A DNA stretch of 64,000 nucleotides, from positions 1-64,000 of the forward strand of contig NZ_WNKX01000013.1 of assembly GCF_009720745.1 (NCBI RefSeq), read 5' to 3'. The DNA comes from Massilia eburnea (GTDB lineage: Bacteria; Pseudomonadota; Gammaproteobacteria; Burkholderiales; Burkholderiaceae_D). The translations under genes and the position numbers were made by a program. The notes below the pieces were generated by a model. It did no database searches, was not told the origin of the DNA, and was given only the letters and a program-made list of their open reading frames with translations. Of the stretch, positions 8,314-17,673 are shown piece after piece (the first letter of the stretch is position 1; each line of letters opens with the position of its first letter).

Positions 8314-10008
8314 ATGGAAAAAATCTGGTTGAAGTCGTATCCCCCAGGCGTCCCAGCAGAAATCGACGCCACGCAATACCGCTCCCTGGTTCACCTGCTT
8401 GAAGAATCGTTCCAGAAGTTCGCATCGCGCGATGCCTTCGTGTGCATGGACAAAGCCATCACCTACGCCGAACTGGACCAGTATTCCAAGCGCCTTGGCG
8501 CCTGGCTGCAAAGCCGCGGCATGAAGAAGGGCGCCCGTGTCGCCGTGATGATGCCGAACGTGCTGCAATACCCGATCGCCATCGCCGCCATCCTGCGCGC
8601 CGGCTACACCGTCGTCAACGTCAACCCGCTGTACACGCCGCGCGAGCTGGAACACCAGCTGAACGACTCCGGCGCGGAAGCCATCATCATCCTCGAGAAT
8701 TTCGCGACCACCCTGGAACAGGTGCTGCCGCGCACCCAGGTCCGCCACATCATCGTCGCCAATATGGGCGAGATGCTGGGCGGCCTGAAAGGCGTGATCG
8801 TCAACTTCGTCGTGCGCAACGTGAAGAAGCTGGTGCCGCCGTTCTCGCTGCCGAATGCGGTGCGCTTCAAGGATGCGCTGGGCCATGCCCGCAGCATGAA
8901 GCTGACTCCCGTTGAACTGCGCCATGAAGATGTGGCCTTCCTGCAGTACACGGGCGGTACCACCGGCGTGTCGAAGGGCGCGACCCTGACCCACCGCAAT
9001 ATCATCGCCAACATCCTGCAGATGCAGGCCTGGTCGGCGCCGAAGCTGGCCGACCTGCCGGCCGACGAGCGCACCATCATCTGCGCACTGCCGCTGTACC
9101 ACATCTTCGCGCTGACCGTGTGCGCCATGTGGGGCATCCGCGAGGGCGGCCTGAATGTGCTGATCCCGAATCCGCGCGACATCGGCGGCTTTATCAAGGA
9201 GCTGTCCAAGTACCGCTTCAATATGCTGCCGGCCGTGAACACGCTGTACAACGCGCTGCTGAACCATCCTGATTTCAACAAGCTCGATTTCTCGGGCCTG
9301 AAGGTCGCCAATGGCGGCGGCATGGCAGTGCAGAAGGCGGTGGCCGACAAATGGCTGGCCGCAACCGGCGTCACCATCGTGGAAGGCTACGGCCTGTCCG
9401 AGACCGCACCGGTGGCGACTGCCAACCGCTTCGACAGCAACGACTTTTCCGGCATGATCGGCCTGCCGATTCCGTCCACCGAAGTGGCGATCCTGGACGA
9501 CGACGGCAACGAAGTAGCCCTTGGCACTGCTGGCGAAATCGCGATCCGCGGCCCGCAGGTGATGGCTGGCTACTGGAACCGTCCGGAAGAAACGGCCAAG
9601 GTGATGACGGCCGACGGTTACTTCAAATCCGGCGACGTAGGCGTGATGGATGAACGCGGCTACGTCAAGATCGTGGACCGCAAAAAGGACATGATCCTGG
9701 TCTCCGGTTTCAATGTCTACCCGAATGAAATCGAAGACGTGGTGGCATCGCATCCTGGGGTTCTCGAATGCGCCTGCATCGGCGTGCCGGACGAGCATTC
9801 CGGTGAAGCGGTGAAAGTGTTCGTGGTGAAGAAAGACCCGAACCTGACCGCGGAAGTGCTGATGGACTACTGCAAGCAAAACCTGACCGGCTACAAGAAG
9901 CCGAAATATATCGAGTTCCGCACCGAGCTCCCGAAAACCAACGTTGGCAAGATCCTGCGCCGCATGCTGCGCGACGAGAAGCCTGCCGACGACAAGAAAG
10001 CTGCATAA
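8314..10008 (+). CDS. fadD: Long-chain fatty acid-CoA ligase (first of a tandem pair)
   Basis: A 564-residue adenylate-forming enzyme that activates fatty acids to acyl-CoA for beta-oxidation. The ATP/AMP motif YTGGTTGVSKGA, the GYGLSE motif and the C-terminal hinge DRKKDMILVSGFNVYPNE are intact, with the catalytic Lys in PKTNVGKILRR. It opens MEKIWLKSYP, as does the next gene, showing that the two arose by duplication. The 160-bp leader holds a promoter-like region with a dyad. Confidence 0.95.
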   Translation: MEKIWLKSYPPGVPAEIDATQYRSLVHLLEESFQKFASRDAFVCMDKAITYAELDQYSKRLGAWLQSRGMKKGARVAVMMPNVLQYPIAIAAILRAGYTVVNVNPLYTPRELEHQLNDSGAEAIIILENFATTLEQVLPRTQVRHIIVANMGEMLGGLKGVIVNFVVRNVKKLVPPFSLPNAVRFKDALGHARSMKLTPVELRHEDVAFLQYTGGTTGVSKGATLTHRNIIANILQMQAWSAPKLADLPADERTIICALPLYHIFALTVCAMWGIREGGLNVLIPNPRDIGGFIKELSKYRFNMLPAVNTLYNALLNHPDFNKLDFSGLKVANGGGMAVQKAVADKWLAATGVTIVEGYGLSETAPVATANRFDSNDFSGMIGLPIPSTEVAILDDDGNEVALGTAGEIAIRGPQVMAGYWNRPEETAKVMTADGYFKSGDVGVMDERGYVKIVDRKKDMILVSGFNVYPNEIEDVVASHPGVLECACIGVPDEHSGEAVKVFVVKKDPNLTAEVLMDYCKQNLTGYKKPKYIEFRTELPKTNVGKILRRMLRDEKPADDKKAA

Positions 10009-10036
10009 GGCGGCAAGGCACACGAAAGGCAATACG

Positions 10037-11707
10037 ATGGAAAAAATCTGGCTGAAGTCCTATCCTGAAGGCGTTCCTGCGGAGATCGACGTTTCGCAGT
10101 ACCGCTCCGTGACCCACCTGATGGAAGAGTCGTTCCAGAAGTTCGCAAGCCGTAACGCGTACGTCTGCATGGACAAGTTCCTGACTTACTCCGAGGTGGA
10201 CCAGCTGTCGAAGCAATTCGGCGCCTGGCTGCAGTCCAAGGGCCTCAAGCCAGGTGCGCGCGTTGCCATCATGCTGCCTAACGTGCTGCAATATCCGGTC
10301 GCGCTGGCGGGCATCATCCGCGCCGGCTATGTGGTGGTCAACGTCAATCCGCTGTACACCCCGCGCGAGCTGCAGCACCAGCTGAACGACTCCGGCGCCG
10401 AAGCCGTGGTCGTCCTGGAAAACTTTGCCACCACCGTTGAACAGGTCGTGGCTTCGACCCCGGTCAAGCACGTGATCGTGGCCTCGATGGGCGACCTGCT
10501 GGGCGGCCTGAAAGGCATGATCGTCAATTTCGTCGTGCGCAACGTGAAGAAGATGGTGCCGGCCTGGAATATCCCGGGCCACGTCACCTTCAAGCAGGTG
10601 CTGGCCGAAGGCTCGCGCCTGCCCCTGAAGTCGGCCGACCAGAAGCCGGAAGACATCGCCTTCCTGCAGTACACCGGCGGCACCACCGGCGTGTCGAAAG
10701 GCGCCGTGCTGCTGCACCGTAACGTGGTGGCGAACATGCTGCAGAACGAAGCCTGGCTGCAAATGGCGCCTAGCGACAAGCAGATGGTTTTCGTCGCTGC
10801 GCTGCCGCTGTACCACATCTACTCGCTGACCATTTCCTGCTTCATGGGCTGGAAGCTGGGCGGCATGAATATGCTGATCCCGAACCCGCGCGATATCCCG
10901 GGTTTCGTCAAGGAGCTGGCCAAATATCCCGTGACCGTGTTCCCGGCCGTGAACACCCTGTACAACGCGCTGCTGAACAACCCTGACTTCTCCAAGCTGG
11001 ACTTCTCGAGCTACAAGATCTGCAACGGCGGCGGGATGGCTGTGCAGCAGTCGGTGGCGGACCGCTGGCTGAAGGTGACCGGTACGCCGATCATCGAAGG
11101 CTACGGCCTGTCCGAAACTTCGCCGGTGGCTACCGCCAACCGCGTGGACATCAAGGAATTCACCGGCACCATCGGCGTACCGATTCCTTCGACCGAAGTG
11201 GCGATCCTGGACGACGACGGCAAGGAAGTGCCGCTCGGCTCCGCCGGCGAAATCGCGATCCGCGGCCCGCAAGTCATGGCCGGCTACTGGAACCGTCCGG
11301 ACGAAACGGCCAAATCCATTACGCCTGACGGTTTCTTCAAGACCGGCGACGTCGGCATCATGGACGAGCGCGGCTTTGTGCGCATCGTCGACCGCAAGAA
11401 GGACATGATCCTGGTGTCGGGCTTCAACGTCTACCCGAACGAAGTGGAAGGCGTAGTCGCCGCCCACCCGGGCGTGCTTGAAGTGGCTTGCGTCGGCGTA
11501 CCGGACGCGAACTCCGGCGAAGCCGTCAAGCTGTTCGTAGTGCGCAAGGATCCGAACCTGACGGCGGAAGCGCTGCTGGAGTTCTGCAAGCACGAACTGA
11601 CAGCTTACAAGAAACCGAAGTACATCGAGTTCCGCGACGAACTGCCGAAGACCAACGTCGGCAAGATCCTTCGCCGCCAGCTGCGCGACGAAAAGAAAGC
11701 AGCATAA
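10037..11707 (+). CDS. fadD: Long-chain fatty acid-CoA ligase (second of a tandem pair)
   Basis: A 556-residue paralogue of the preceding gene with the same opening (MEKIWLKSYP) and the same motifs (YTGGTTGVSKGA, GYGLSETSPVA, DRKKDMILVSGFN). The ATG at 10037 is chosen because it aligns with the first copy; the longer frame runs back through the upstream gene. Only 28 bases separate the copies, so they are probably one operon. Divergence is greatest in the middle (after VRNVKK and around the residues following KGA), which may reflect different chain-length preference. Confidence 0.94.
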   Translation: MEKIWLKSYPEGVPAEIDVSQYRSVTHLMEESFQKFASRNAYVCMDKFLTYSEVDQLSKQFGAWLQSKGLKPGARVAIMLPNVLQYPVALAGIIRAGYVVVNVNPLYTPRELQHQLNDSGAEAVVVLENFATTVEQVVASTPVKHVIVASMGDLLGGLKGMIVNFVVRNVKKMVPAWNIPGHVTFKQVLAEGSRLPLKSADQKPEDIAFLQYTGGTTGVSKGAVLLHRNVVANMLQNEAWLQMAPSDKQMVFVAALPLYHIYSLTISCFMGWKLGGMNMLIPNPRDIPGFVKELAKYPVTVFPAVNTLYNALLNNPDFSKLDFSSYKICNGGGMAVQQSVADRWLKVTGTPIIEGYGLSETSPVATANRVDIKEFTGTIGVPIPSTEVAILDDDGKEVPLGSAGEIAIRGPQVMAGYWNRPDETAKSITPDGFFKTGDVGIMDERGFVRIVDRKKDMILVSGFNVYPNEVEGVVAAHPGVLEVACVGVPDANSGEAVKLFVVRKDPNLTAEALLEFCKHELTAYKKPKYIEFRDELPKTNVGKILRRQLRDEKKAA

Positions 11708-11791
11708 GCCCGCACGATTGATCTGGCGCAAGCAATGGCTCCGGACGGGCTGTAAAGTGGAAGAAACCTCTGAGCAGCCTCCGGAACCATC

Positions 11792-12199
11792 ATGGGCCAA
11801 CTTTACAATCTCGCACTCACCATCAGCACCGAAGGCCGCCGCGCATTAAGACAGCGCGAAGGCCTGCGCGGTTACTACGAAATCTCCCGCCCGGGCATGA
11901 CGCCCGACCAGGTCGAAGCAGCCTTCGACCTTTCGGTCCGCAGCGCGGAGCGCGCCGTGCAGCGCCAGGTCAGCCGCCATCCACTCACGCAGGCGCAGTT
12001 CGATGCGCTGGTCAGCTACACCTTCAACCTTGGCGCCGGCGGCGCAATGCTGGTGCTGCGCCGCATCGACGCCGGCGACCTCGATGGCGCTGCCGACGCC
12101 ATGTTGCGCAATATCAGCGCGGCGGTTGGCGGCCGCATGATGCCGCATGCCGGCCTGGCTGCCCGCCGCAAGGAAGAAAGCGCCCCGTTCCGCGCTTAG
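11792..12199 (+). CDS. GH24 lysozyme-like protein lacking part of the active site
   Basis: 135 residues without a signal peptide. The C-terminal half is clearly phage-type lysozyme (GH24): LTQAQFDALVSYTFNLGAG, followed later by GLAARRKEE. At the N-terminus the catalytic Glu is in the usual context (RQREGLRGYY), but the next segment, which in active enzymes carries the D and T of the E-D-T triad and the TIGYGH motif, is absent: the chain goes straight to SRPGMTPDQVE. It may therefore be inactive or use altered chemistry. No holin or phage genes lie nearby. Its stop overlaps the stop of the convergent phosphatase. Confidence 0.7.
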   Translation: MGQLYNLALTISTEGRRALRQREGLRGYYEISRPGMTPDQVEAAFDLSVRSAERAVQRQVSRHPLTQAQFDALVSYTFNLGAGGAMLVLRRIDAGDLDGAADAMLRNISAAVGGRMMPHAGLAARRKEESAPFRA

Positions 12200-13743
12200 C
12201 TGGCGCGCTGCGGGCCGGGTTTGCCGTCGACAACCGTGAAGCTGGCAAGTGTCGCAATGCGGCTTTGGGGATCGTGCACATCGTCCAGCGCCTGGAAGGA
12301 CATGGCCGCACGCCCGGGCCGAACATCCAGCAACATGAAGCCGCGCTTGTCGCTGCGGCCGAAGTGCAGGTCGGGGTTCATGTCGACAAACTGCTGCGTG
12401 CGCGCTTGCGGACGAGAACTGGATGTAATCGACGTGCCGCAGAATTCCGTGGCAATCACCGGGTTGGCGGCGCTGGCCGCACGCGCAGGATCGCGCCGCA
12501 AGTCGGCAGCAAAGAACGTGTGCACGTCGCCTGACAACACCAAGGGATTGCGCGCGCTGCGTGCGGCATCCAGCAAGCGGGCGCGCGCCGCGGAATAACC
12601 ATCCCATCCATCGGTCCAGAAGCGGCCATCTTTCTCGCTCGCCAAAGGCACCTGCGACATCTGCGTCATCAGCGTCTGCTGGGCAATGATGTTCCAGCGC
12701 GCCTTCGATTCTTTCAGGCCTTGTGTCAGCCACTCTTCCTGTGCGCTGCCCAGCATGGTTCGACGCGGGTCCGCCAGTTCAGGACAGGAGCGTCGATAGA
12801 CCGAGCTGGAACCGCCACGCCCTGTCGGCTGGCAGGCATGCACTGAACGATAGCGGCGCGAGTCGAGCACATGGAAACGCGCCAGCAGGCCCCAGTCATG
12901 GCGCTGGAACATGCGCTGCGCGCGCAGCGGCTGGTGTTCGAAGAAAGCCTGGTAGGCCGCTTCGCGACGCTGTACGAAGTCCGGCGACAGCAGCTCGTCG
13001 CGCGTGGGACTGTAATCGTTGGCGACTTCATGGTCGTCCCAGGTGACCAGCCATGGCGCGGCCTGGTGCGCCGCCTGCAGGTTAGCGTCGCTCTTGTACT
13101 GTGCATAGCGGGCACGGTATTCGTCCAGCGTGAAGCTTTCGTTGCGGCGTTGGGGGGACGAGGGATGCAGCAGGCTGTATGGTCCCCACTCGTAAATATA
13201 GTCGCCAAGGAAGGCCACCAGGTCCGGCGCGGCCTGGACGATATGACGGTGCGCGGCGTAGTGGCCGAACTCCCAATGCTGGCAGGAGGCGACGGCCAGT
13301 TTCAGCGATGCTGGCATGCTGCCGGGTGCGGGCGCTGTGCGCGTGCGGCCGATGGGACTGACAGCATCGCCCAGCATGAACCGGTACCAGTACCAGCGGT
13401 CCGGCTGCAAGCCGCGCACGTCGACGTTGACGCTGTGCGCCAGCGCCGGCGAGGCGACTGCCGTGCCCTTGGCTGCAATGCTGCTGAAAGCTTCATCGTG
13501 CGCGACTTCCCAGCGCACTTGCTGCGCGACGGGCGGCATGGATGCCGCGTGCAACGGGTCAGGCAGCAGCCGGGTCCACAGGATGACCGAATCGGGAAGC
13601 GGGGCACCGGATGCAACGCCCAGCGAAAATGGATAGGCGCCTCTGGTGGCGCTGCGTGCTTGCGCGGGGAGATGGGGCGCCAGCACTGCCAGTGCCGCCA
13701 CGCGGGCCGCGGTCTGGAGCAGCAGGCGGCGCCCGTCCTGCAT
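12196..13743 (-). CDS. phoD: PhoD-family alkaline phosphatase / phosphodiesterase
   Basis: 515 residues from the ATG at 13743 (MQDGRRLLLQTAAR), which yields a twin-arginine-like signal (RR followed by a hydrophobic stretch and a PAQA cleavage region), as expected for Tat-exported PhoD enzymes; the longer frame has 22 extra unrelated residues. An N-terminal Ig-like PhoD_N domain (SLGVASGAPLPDSVILWTRL) precedes the metallophosphatase core with FLGDYIYEW, TWDDHEVANDY and LSGDVHTFFAAD. It releases phosphate from mono- or diesters in the periplasm. It sits 4 bases after the thioesterase stop on the same strand. Confidence 0.9.
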   Translation of the reverse strand: MQDGRRLLLQTAARVAALAVLAPHLPAQARSATRGAYPFSLGVASGAPLPDSVILWTRLLPDPLHAASMPPVAQQVRWEVAHDEAFSSIAAKGTAVASPALAHSVNVDVRGLQPDRWYWYRFMLGDAVSPIGRTRTAPAPGSMPASLKLAVASCQHWEFGHYAAHRHIVQAAPDLVAFLGDYIYEWGPYSLLHPSSPQRRNESFTLDEYRARYAQYKSDANLQAAHQAAPWLVTWDDHEVANDYSPTRDELLSPDFVQRREAAYQAFFEHQPLRAQRMFQRHDWGLLARFHVLDSRRYRSVHACQPTGRGGSSSVYRRSCPELADPRRTMLGSAQEEWLTQGLKESKARWNIIAQQTLMTQMSQVPLASEKDGRFWTDGWDGYSAARARLLDAARSARNPLVLSGDVHTFFAADLRRDPARAASAANPVIATEFCGTSITSSSRPQARTQQFVDMNPDLHFGRSDKRGFMLLDVRPGRAAMSFQALDDVHDPQSRIATLASFTVVDGKPGPQRAS

Positions 13744-13747
13744 GGTG

Positions 13748-14167
13748 TTACAGCAGCGATTCGAGCGGCGGCACCGGGCGTGGCTTACGGTCAGGGCCGG
13801 TGGCGACATAGGTCAGCGTCGCCTCGGTCACTTTGACGATATTGGCCTGCAAGCGGTTGCGCTCTGCGTAGACTTCCACGTTGACGGTGATCGAGGTGTT
13901 GCCAACCTTGACGATGTCGGCGTAAAAGGTGAGCAAGTCGCCAACAAAGACCGGGTGCTTGAACAAGAAGGAATTCACGGCGATGGTGGCAACACGGCCG
14001 TTGGCGCGGCGGGTGGCGGGCAAGGAGCCCGCAATGTCCACCTGGGCCATGATCCAGCCGCCGAAAACGTCGCCGTACACGTTGGCGTCGGATGGCGCGG
14101 GCATGACGCGCAGCTCTGGCATTTTGCCAGGAGGGAGGCCGCGGGAAGTTTGTTCTTGGGTGCTCAT
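13748..14167 (-). CDS. YciA-type acyl-CoA thioesterase (hotdog fold)
   Basis: 139 residues. The hotdog signature DANVYGDVFGGWIMAQVD carries the catalytic Asp of YciA/BACH thioesterases, followed by FLFKHPVFVGDLL and a C-terminal TYVATGPDRKPRPVP stretch. It hydrolyses acyl-CoA in the cytoplasm. It is divergent from the ABC exporter and directly upstream of phoD on the minus strand; the two minus-strand genes are probably cotranscribed. Confidence 0.9.
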   Translation of the reverse strand: MSTQEQTSRGLPPGKMPELRVMPAPSDANVYGDVFGGWIMAQVDIAGSLPATRRANGRVATIAVNSFLFKHPVFVGDLLTFYADIVKVGNTSITVNVEVYAERNRLQANIVKVTEATLTYVATGPDRKPRPVPPLESLL

Positions 14168-14227
14168 CGCAAATTCTCATGAAGGACTACAATTGATGGG
14201 ATTTTAAACCAGCCAGCCAACGCACGT

Positions 14228-16078
14228 ATGCGACGTTATTCGAACACTCCGCCACCACCGCCGGGCCAGTCCAGCCGCAATGCGCGCGGCGACCTTGCCA
14301 CTCTGAAAACATTGCTGCCTTATCTCTGGGTCTACAAGTGGCGCGTGCTGGCAGCGTTGCTGGCGCTGGTGGGCGCCAAGGCGGCCAACGTCAGCGTGCC
14401 GATTGTGCTCAAGCGCCTGGTCGACGACATGACCATCAAACCCGGCGATCCCCATGCGCTGCTGGTGCTGCCGCTGGCGACGCTGGTGGCGTATGGCTTG
14501 CTGCGCCTGTCCACCACCATGTTCACCGAGCTGCGCGAATTCCTGTTCGCGCGCGTCACGCAGCGCGCGGTGCGCACCATTGCGCTGAAAGTGTTCCGCC
14601 ACCTGCATTCGCTATCGCTGCGCTTCCACCTGAACCGGCAGACGGGCGGCATGACGCGTGATATCGAACGCGGTACGCGCGGCGTCAGCTCGCTGATTTC
14701 GTACACGCTGTTTAATATCCTGCCGACGCTGGTCGAGATCACGCTGGTGCTGGGCTACCTCGTCACGCATTACGATATCTGGTTCTCGGTGATCACTTTC
14801 TCGGCACTGGTAATCTACATCACGTTCACCATCCTGGTCACGAACTGGCGCACGCACTTCCGCCGCACCATGAACGACCTTGATTCGAAGGCCAGTACCA
14901 AGGCCATCGACTCGCTGTTGAACTACGAGACGGTCAAATATTTCGGCAACGAAGACTACGAAGCGAATCGCTACGATGAGGGCCTGCAGCGCTACGAGAA
15001 GGCTGCGGTCAAGTCGCAGACTTCGCTGTCCCTGCTGAATACGGGACAGTCGGCCATTATCGCGATTGCGGTGACGCTGATCCTGTGGCGCGCAACGCAG
15101 GGTGTCATCGACGGCAAGATGTCGCTGGGCGACCTGGTCCTGGTGAATGCCTTCATGATCCAGCTCTACATCCCGCTGAACTTCCTCGGTGTGATTTACC
15201 GCGAGATCAAGCAAAGCCTGGCCGATATGGAGCGCTTGTTCTCGCTGCTGGACGAAAATCGCGAAGTAGACGACGCGGCGCACGCAAAACCGCTGCAGCC
15301 GCAAGGTGCGGAAGTGCGCTTCAACCACGTCGACTTCAGCTACGACCCCAAGCGCCAGATCCTGTTCGACGTGGACTTCACGATCCCGGCCGGCACCACG
15401 ACGGCCGTGGTGGGCCACAGCGGCTCCGGCAAGTCGACGCTATCGCGCCTCCTGTACCGCTTCTACGAGGTGAATAGCGGCAGCATCACGATCGACGGCC
15501 AGGACCTGCGCGACATTACCCAGCACTCGCTGCGCCATGCGATCGGTATCGTGCCGCAGGATACGGTGCTGTTCAATGACACCATCGAATACAACATCGC
15601 CTACGGCCGCCCGGGCGCCAGCAAGGAAGAGATCATTGCCGCCGCACGCGCCGCATCGATCCACGACTTCATCGCCAGCCTGCCGGATGGGTACGAGACC
15701 ATGGTCGGGGAGCGCGGTCTCAAGCTGTCCGGCGGTGAAAAGCAGCGCGTGGCGATTGCCCGCACGCTGCTGAAGGATCCCGCCATCCTGATCTTTGACG
15801 AAGCCACTTCCGCACTGGACTCGAAGGCCGAGCAGGCGATCCAGGCGCAGCTGAAAGAGATCGCAAAGAACCGCACCACGATGGTGATTGCGCACCGACT
15901 GTCCACCATCGCCGACGCGCAGCAGATCCTGGTGCTGGACCACGGTAAGATTGTGGAACGCGGGACGCACGCCGCGCTGCTTGCGCGTGAAGGCCTGTAC
16001 GCCCAGATGTGGGAGCGCCAGCAAGCACGTGGAGAACAGGAACAGTCCTCGCCGGCCACCGGCGAGCTTGTCAACTAA
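14228..16078 (+). CDS. Atm1-type ABC exporter (fused membrane and ATPase domains)
   Basis: 616 residues. A six-helix type-1 exporter domain (about 30-330) is followed by a nucleotide-binding domain with Walker A GHSGSGKST (396-404), signature LSGGEKQR and Walker B ILIFDEATSALD. The phrase NYETVKYFGNEDYE after the fourth helix region is characteristic of the Atm1/HMT1 subgroup, which exports glutathione-linked species or protects against heavy metals. The protein forms a homodimer in the inner membrane. The downstream M20 peptidase starts 13 bases after its stop. Confidence 0.9.
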   Translation: MRRYSNTPPPPPGQSSRNARGDLATLKTLLPYLWVYKWRVLAALLALVGAKAANVSVPIVLKRLVDDMTIKPGDPHALLVLPLATLVAYGLLRLSTTMFTELREFLFARVTQRAVRTIALKVFRHLHSLSLRFHLNRQTGGMTRDIERGTRGVSSLISYTLFNILPTLVEITLVLGYLVTHYDIWFSVITFSALVIYITFTILVTNWRTHFRRTMNDLDSKASTKAIDSLLNYETVKYFGNEDYEANRYDEGLQRYEKAAVKSQTSLSLLNTGQSAIIAIAVTLILWRATQGVIDGKMSLGDLVLVNAFMIQLYIPLNFLGVIYREIKQSLADMERLFSLLDENREVDDAAHAKPLQPQGAEVRFNHVDFSYDPKRQILFDVDFTIPAGTTTAVVGHSGSGKSTLSRLLYRFYEVNSGSITIDGQDLRDITQHSLRHAIGIVPQDTVLFNDTIEYNIAYGRPGASKEEIIAAARAASIHDFIASLPDGYETMVGERGLKLSGGEKQRVAIARTLLKDPAILIFDEATSALDSKAEQAIQAQLKEIAKNRTTMVIAHRLSTIADAQQILVLDHGKIVERGTHAALLAREGLYAQMWERQQARGEQEQSSPATGELVN

Positions 16079-16091
16079 GGGGAGGACGGGG

Positions 16092-17558
16092 ATGGCGGTA
16101 AAGAAGGTTCTGGCAGCAGCCCTTGCGGCAATTGGTGTGGTGGCGGTTGCAGTTGGCATCAACACGGCGCGCAGCGGCAGCCGCCAGCTGGTCGTGGCGA
16201 AGATACCTTCGCTGGCCATCGACGAAGCCGCTGCAGCACAGCGCCTGGGTGAGGCGCTGCGCTTCACGACCATCTCCGATTACAAGGACGCCGACGCCAA
16301 CGCCGCCGAATTCGACAAGCTCCACGCCCACCTGCAAGCCAGCTTCCCGCGCGTCCACGCAACGCTGAAGCGCGAGAACGTCAACGGCAAAGCCCTGCTC
16401 TACACCTGGCAGGGCAGCGACCCCAACGCCGCGCCAATCATGTGGATGGCGCACCAGGACGTGGTGCCAATCGCACCCGGCACCGAAAAATCCTGGGAGC
16501 AGCAACCGTTTGGCGGCGTTGTGCACGATGGCTTCATCTGGGGCCGCGGCGCCTGGGATGACAAAGGCAACCTGTACGCGCAGATGGAAGCCATCGAGAT
16601 GCTGCTCGCCGCCGGCTACCAGCCGCGCCGCACCATCTACCTGGCTTACGGCGCCGACGAAGAAGTGGGCGGCAAGCGAGGCGCCGCGAAGATCGCCGAG
16701 TTGCTCAAGTCACGCAACGTCAAGCTCGAATACGTGCTGGATGAAGGCCTGATGATCGTGCACGGCATGGTGCCAGGCCTGGAGCCCGGCGCCGCCATGA
16801 TCGGCATGGCGGAAAAGGGCTACGCAAGCTACAAGCTTGAACTGGACACGGCGCCCGGCCACTCCTCGATGCCGCCGCAGGACACCGCCATCGGCATGAT
16901 GAGCAAAGCCCTGGTCGCGCTGGAAGCGAACCCGATGCCGGTGCGCATGGCCGGCCTGCCGCAGCAAAGCTTCGAAACGATGGCGCCTGAAATGACCGGC
17001 ATGAACCGCGTCGCGCTGTCGAACTTCTGGCTGTTCCGGCCGATGCTGGAGCGGATGCTGGCAAAAGGGCCGAGCACGAATGCACTGATGCGCACCACCA
17101 CAGCGCTGACCATCGTCAACGCCGGTGTCAAGGACAATGTGCTGCCCGGTACCGCCAGCGCCACGGTCAACTTCCGACTGCTGCCCGGCGATACGCTGGC
17201 CGACGTGGAACAGCATATGCACAAGGTGATTGGCAACGACAAGATCCGCATCAAGCCCGATGGCGACTTCAACACCGAAGCCTCGCGCGTGGCGCGGCTG
17301 GACGGGGCGCCCTATGCAGCCGTGAACCGCACGATCCGCCAGGTATTCCCCGATGTCATCGTGACACCCGGCCTGATGATCGGCGCCACCGACTCGCGCT
17401 ATTTCGACAAGATGAGCGACAGCGTCCTCAAATTCGGCCCCGTACGCGCCAAGCCCGAAGACCTGCCGCGCTTCCACGGCACCAACGAACGCATGTCGGT
17501 GAAGGGCTACGCCGACATGATCCGCTTCTACCACCAGCTCCTGAAGAACAGTGCATGA
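16092..17558 (+). CDS. M20-family carboxypeptidase (PM20D1/CPS1-like), membrane-anchored or secreted
   Basis: 488 residues from the ATG at 16092, which follows GGGGAGGACGGGG and gives an N-terminal hydrophobic segment (VLAAALAAIGVVAVAV). Metal-site motifs: MWMAHQDVVP, GRGAWDDKGN, YGADEEVGG and a late IGATDSRYF. The size and order match carboxypeptidase S / PM20D1-type enzymes that cleave or form N-acyl amino acids. A palindromic element starts at the base after its stop. Confidence 0.86.
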   Translation: MAVKKVLAAALAAIGVVAVAVGINTARSGSRQLVVAKIPSLAIDEAAAAQRLGEALRFTTISDYKDADANAAEFDKLHAHLQASFPRVHATLKRENVNGKALLYTWQGSDPNAAPIMWMAHQDVVPIAPGTEKSWEQQPFGGVVHDGFIWGRGAWDDKGNLYAQMEAIEMLLAAGYQPRRTIYLAYGADEEVGGKRGAAKIAELLKSRNVKLEYVLDEGLMIVHGMVPGLEPGAAMIGMAEKGYASYKLELDTAPGHSSMPPQDTAIGMMSKALVALEANPMPVRMAGLPQQSFETMAPEMTGMNRVALSNFWLFRPMLERMLAKGPSTNALMRTTTALTIVNAGVKDNVLPGTASATVNFRLLPGDTLADVEQHMHKVIGNDKIRIKPDGDFNTEASRVARLDGAPYAAVNRTIRQVFPDVIVTPGLMIGATDSRYFDKMSDSVLKFGPVRAKPEDLPRFHGTNERMSVKGYADMIRFYHQLLKNSA

Positions 17559-17645
17559 AAAAAGTCGGGGTCAGTCTGGCTTCTCGAGGAGATTTGCGCT
17601 ACGCGCAGCGCGAAATGTCCGATTGCCAGAGCTGACCCCGACTTT
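17559..17645. repeat. Intergenic palindromic element, family A copy 1
   Basis: It begins immediately after the stop of the M20 gene. AAAAGTCGGGGTCAG on the left mirrors CTGACCCCGACTTTT at 17632-17645, and TCTGGC/GCCAGA continues the pairing with a one-base bulge; the centre is imperfect. The right half (AATGTCCGATTGCCAGAG) is the same sequence found in the copy at 43387. It lies between two convergent genes and could fold into a long hairpin acting as a terminator. Confidence 0.85.
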
Positions 17646-17673
17646 TAAGTTGGAGGCCTAGTGCTTTAATGCT

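Noticed and set aside
7987..11800. Two long antisense frames (681 and 696 codons) over the fadD pair
   Set aside because: They resemble each other only because the two ligase genes are paralogues; no protein family is recognisable.
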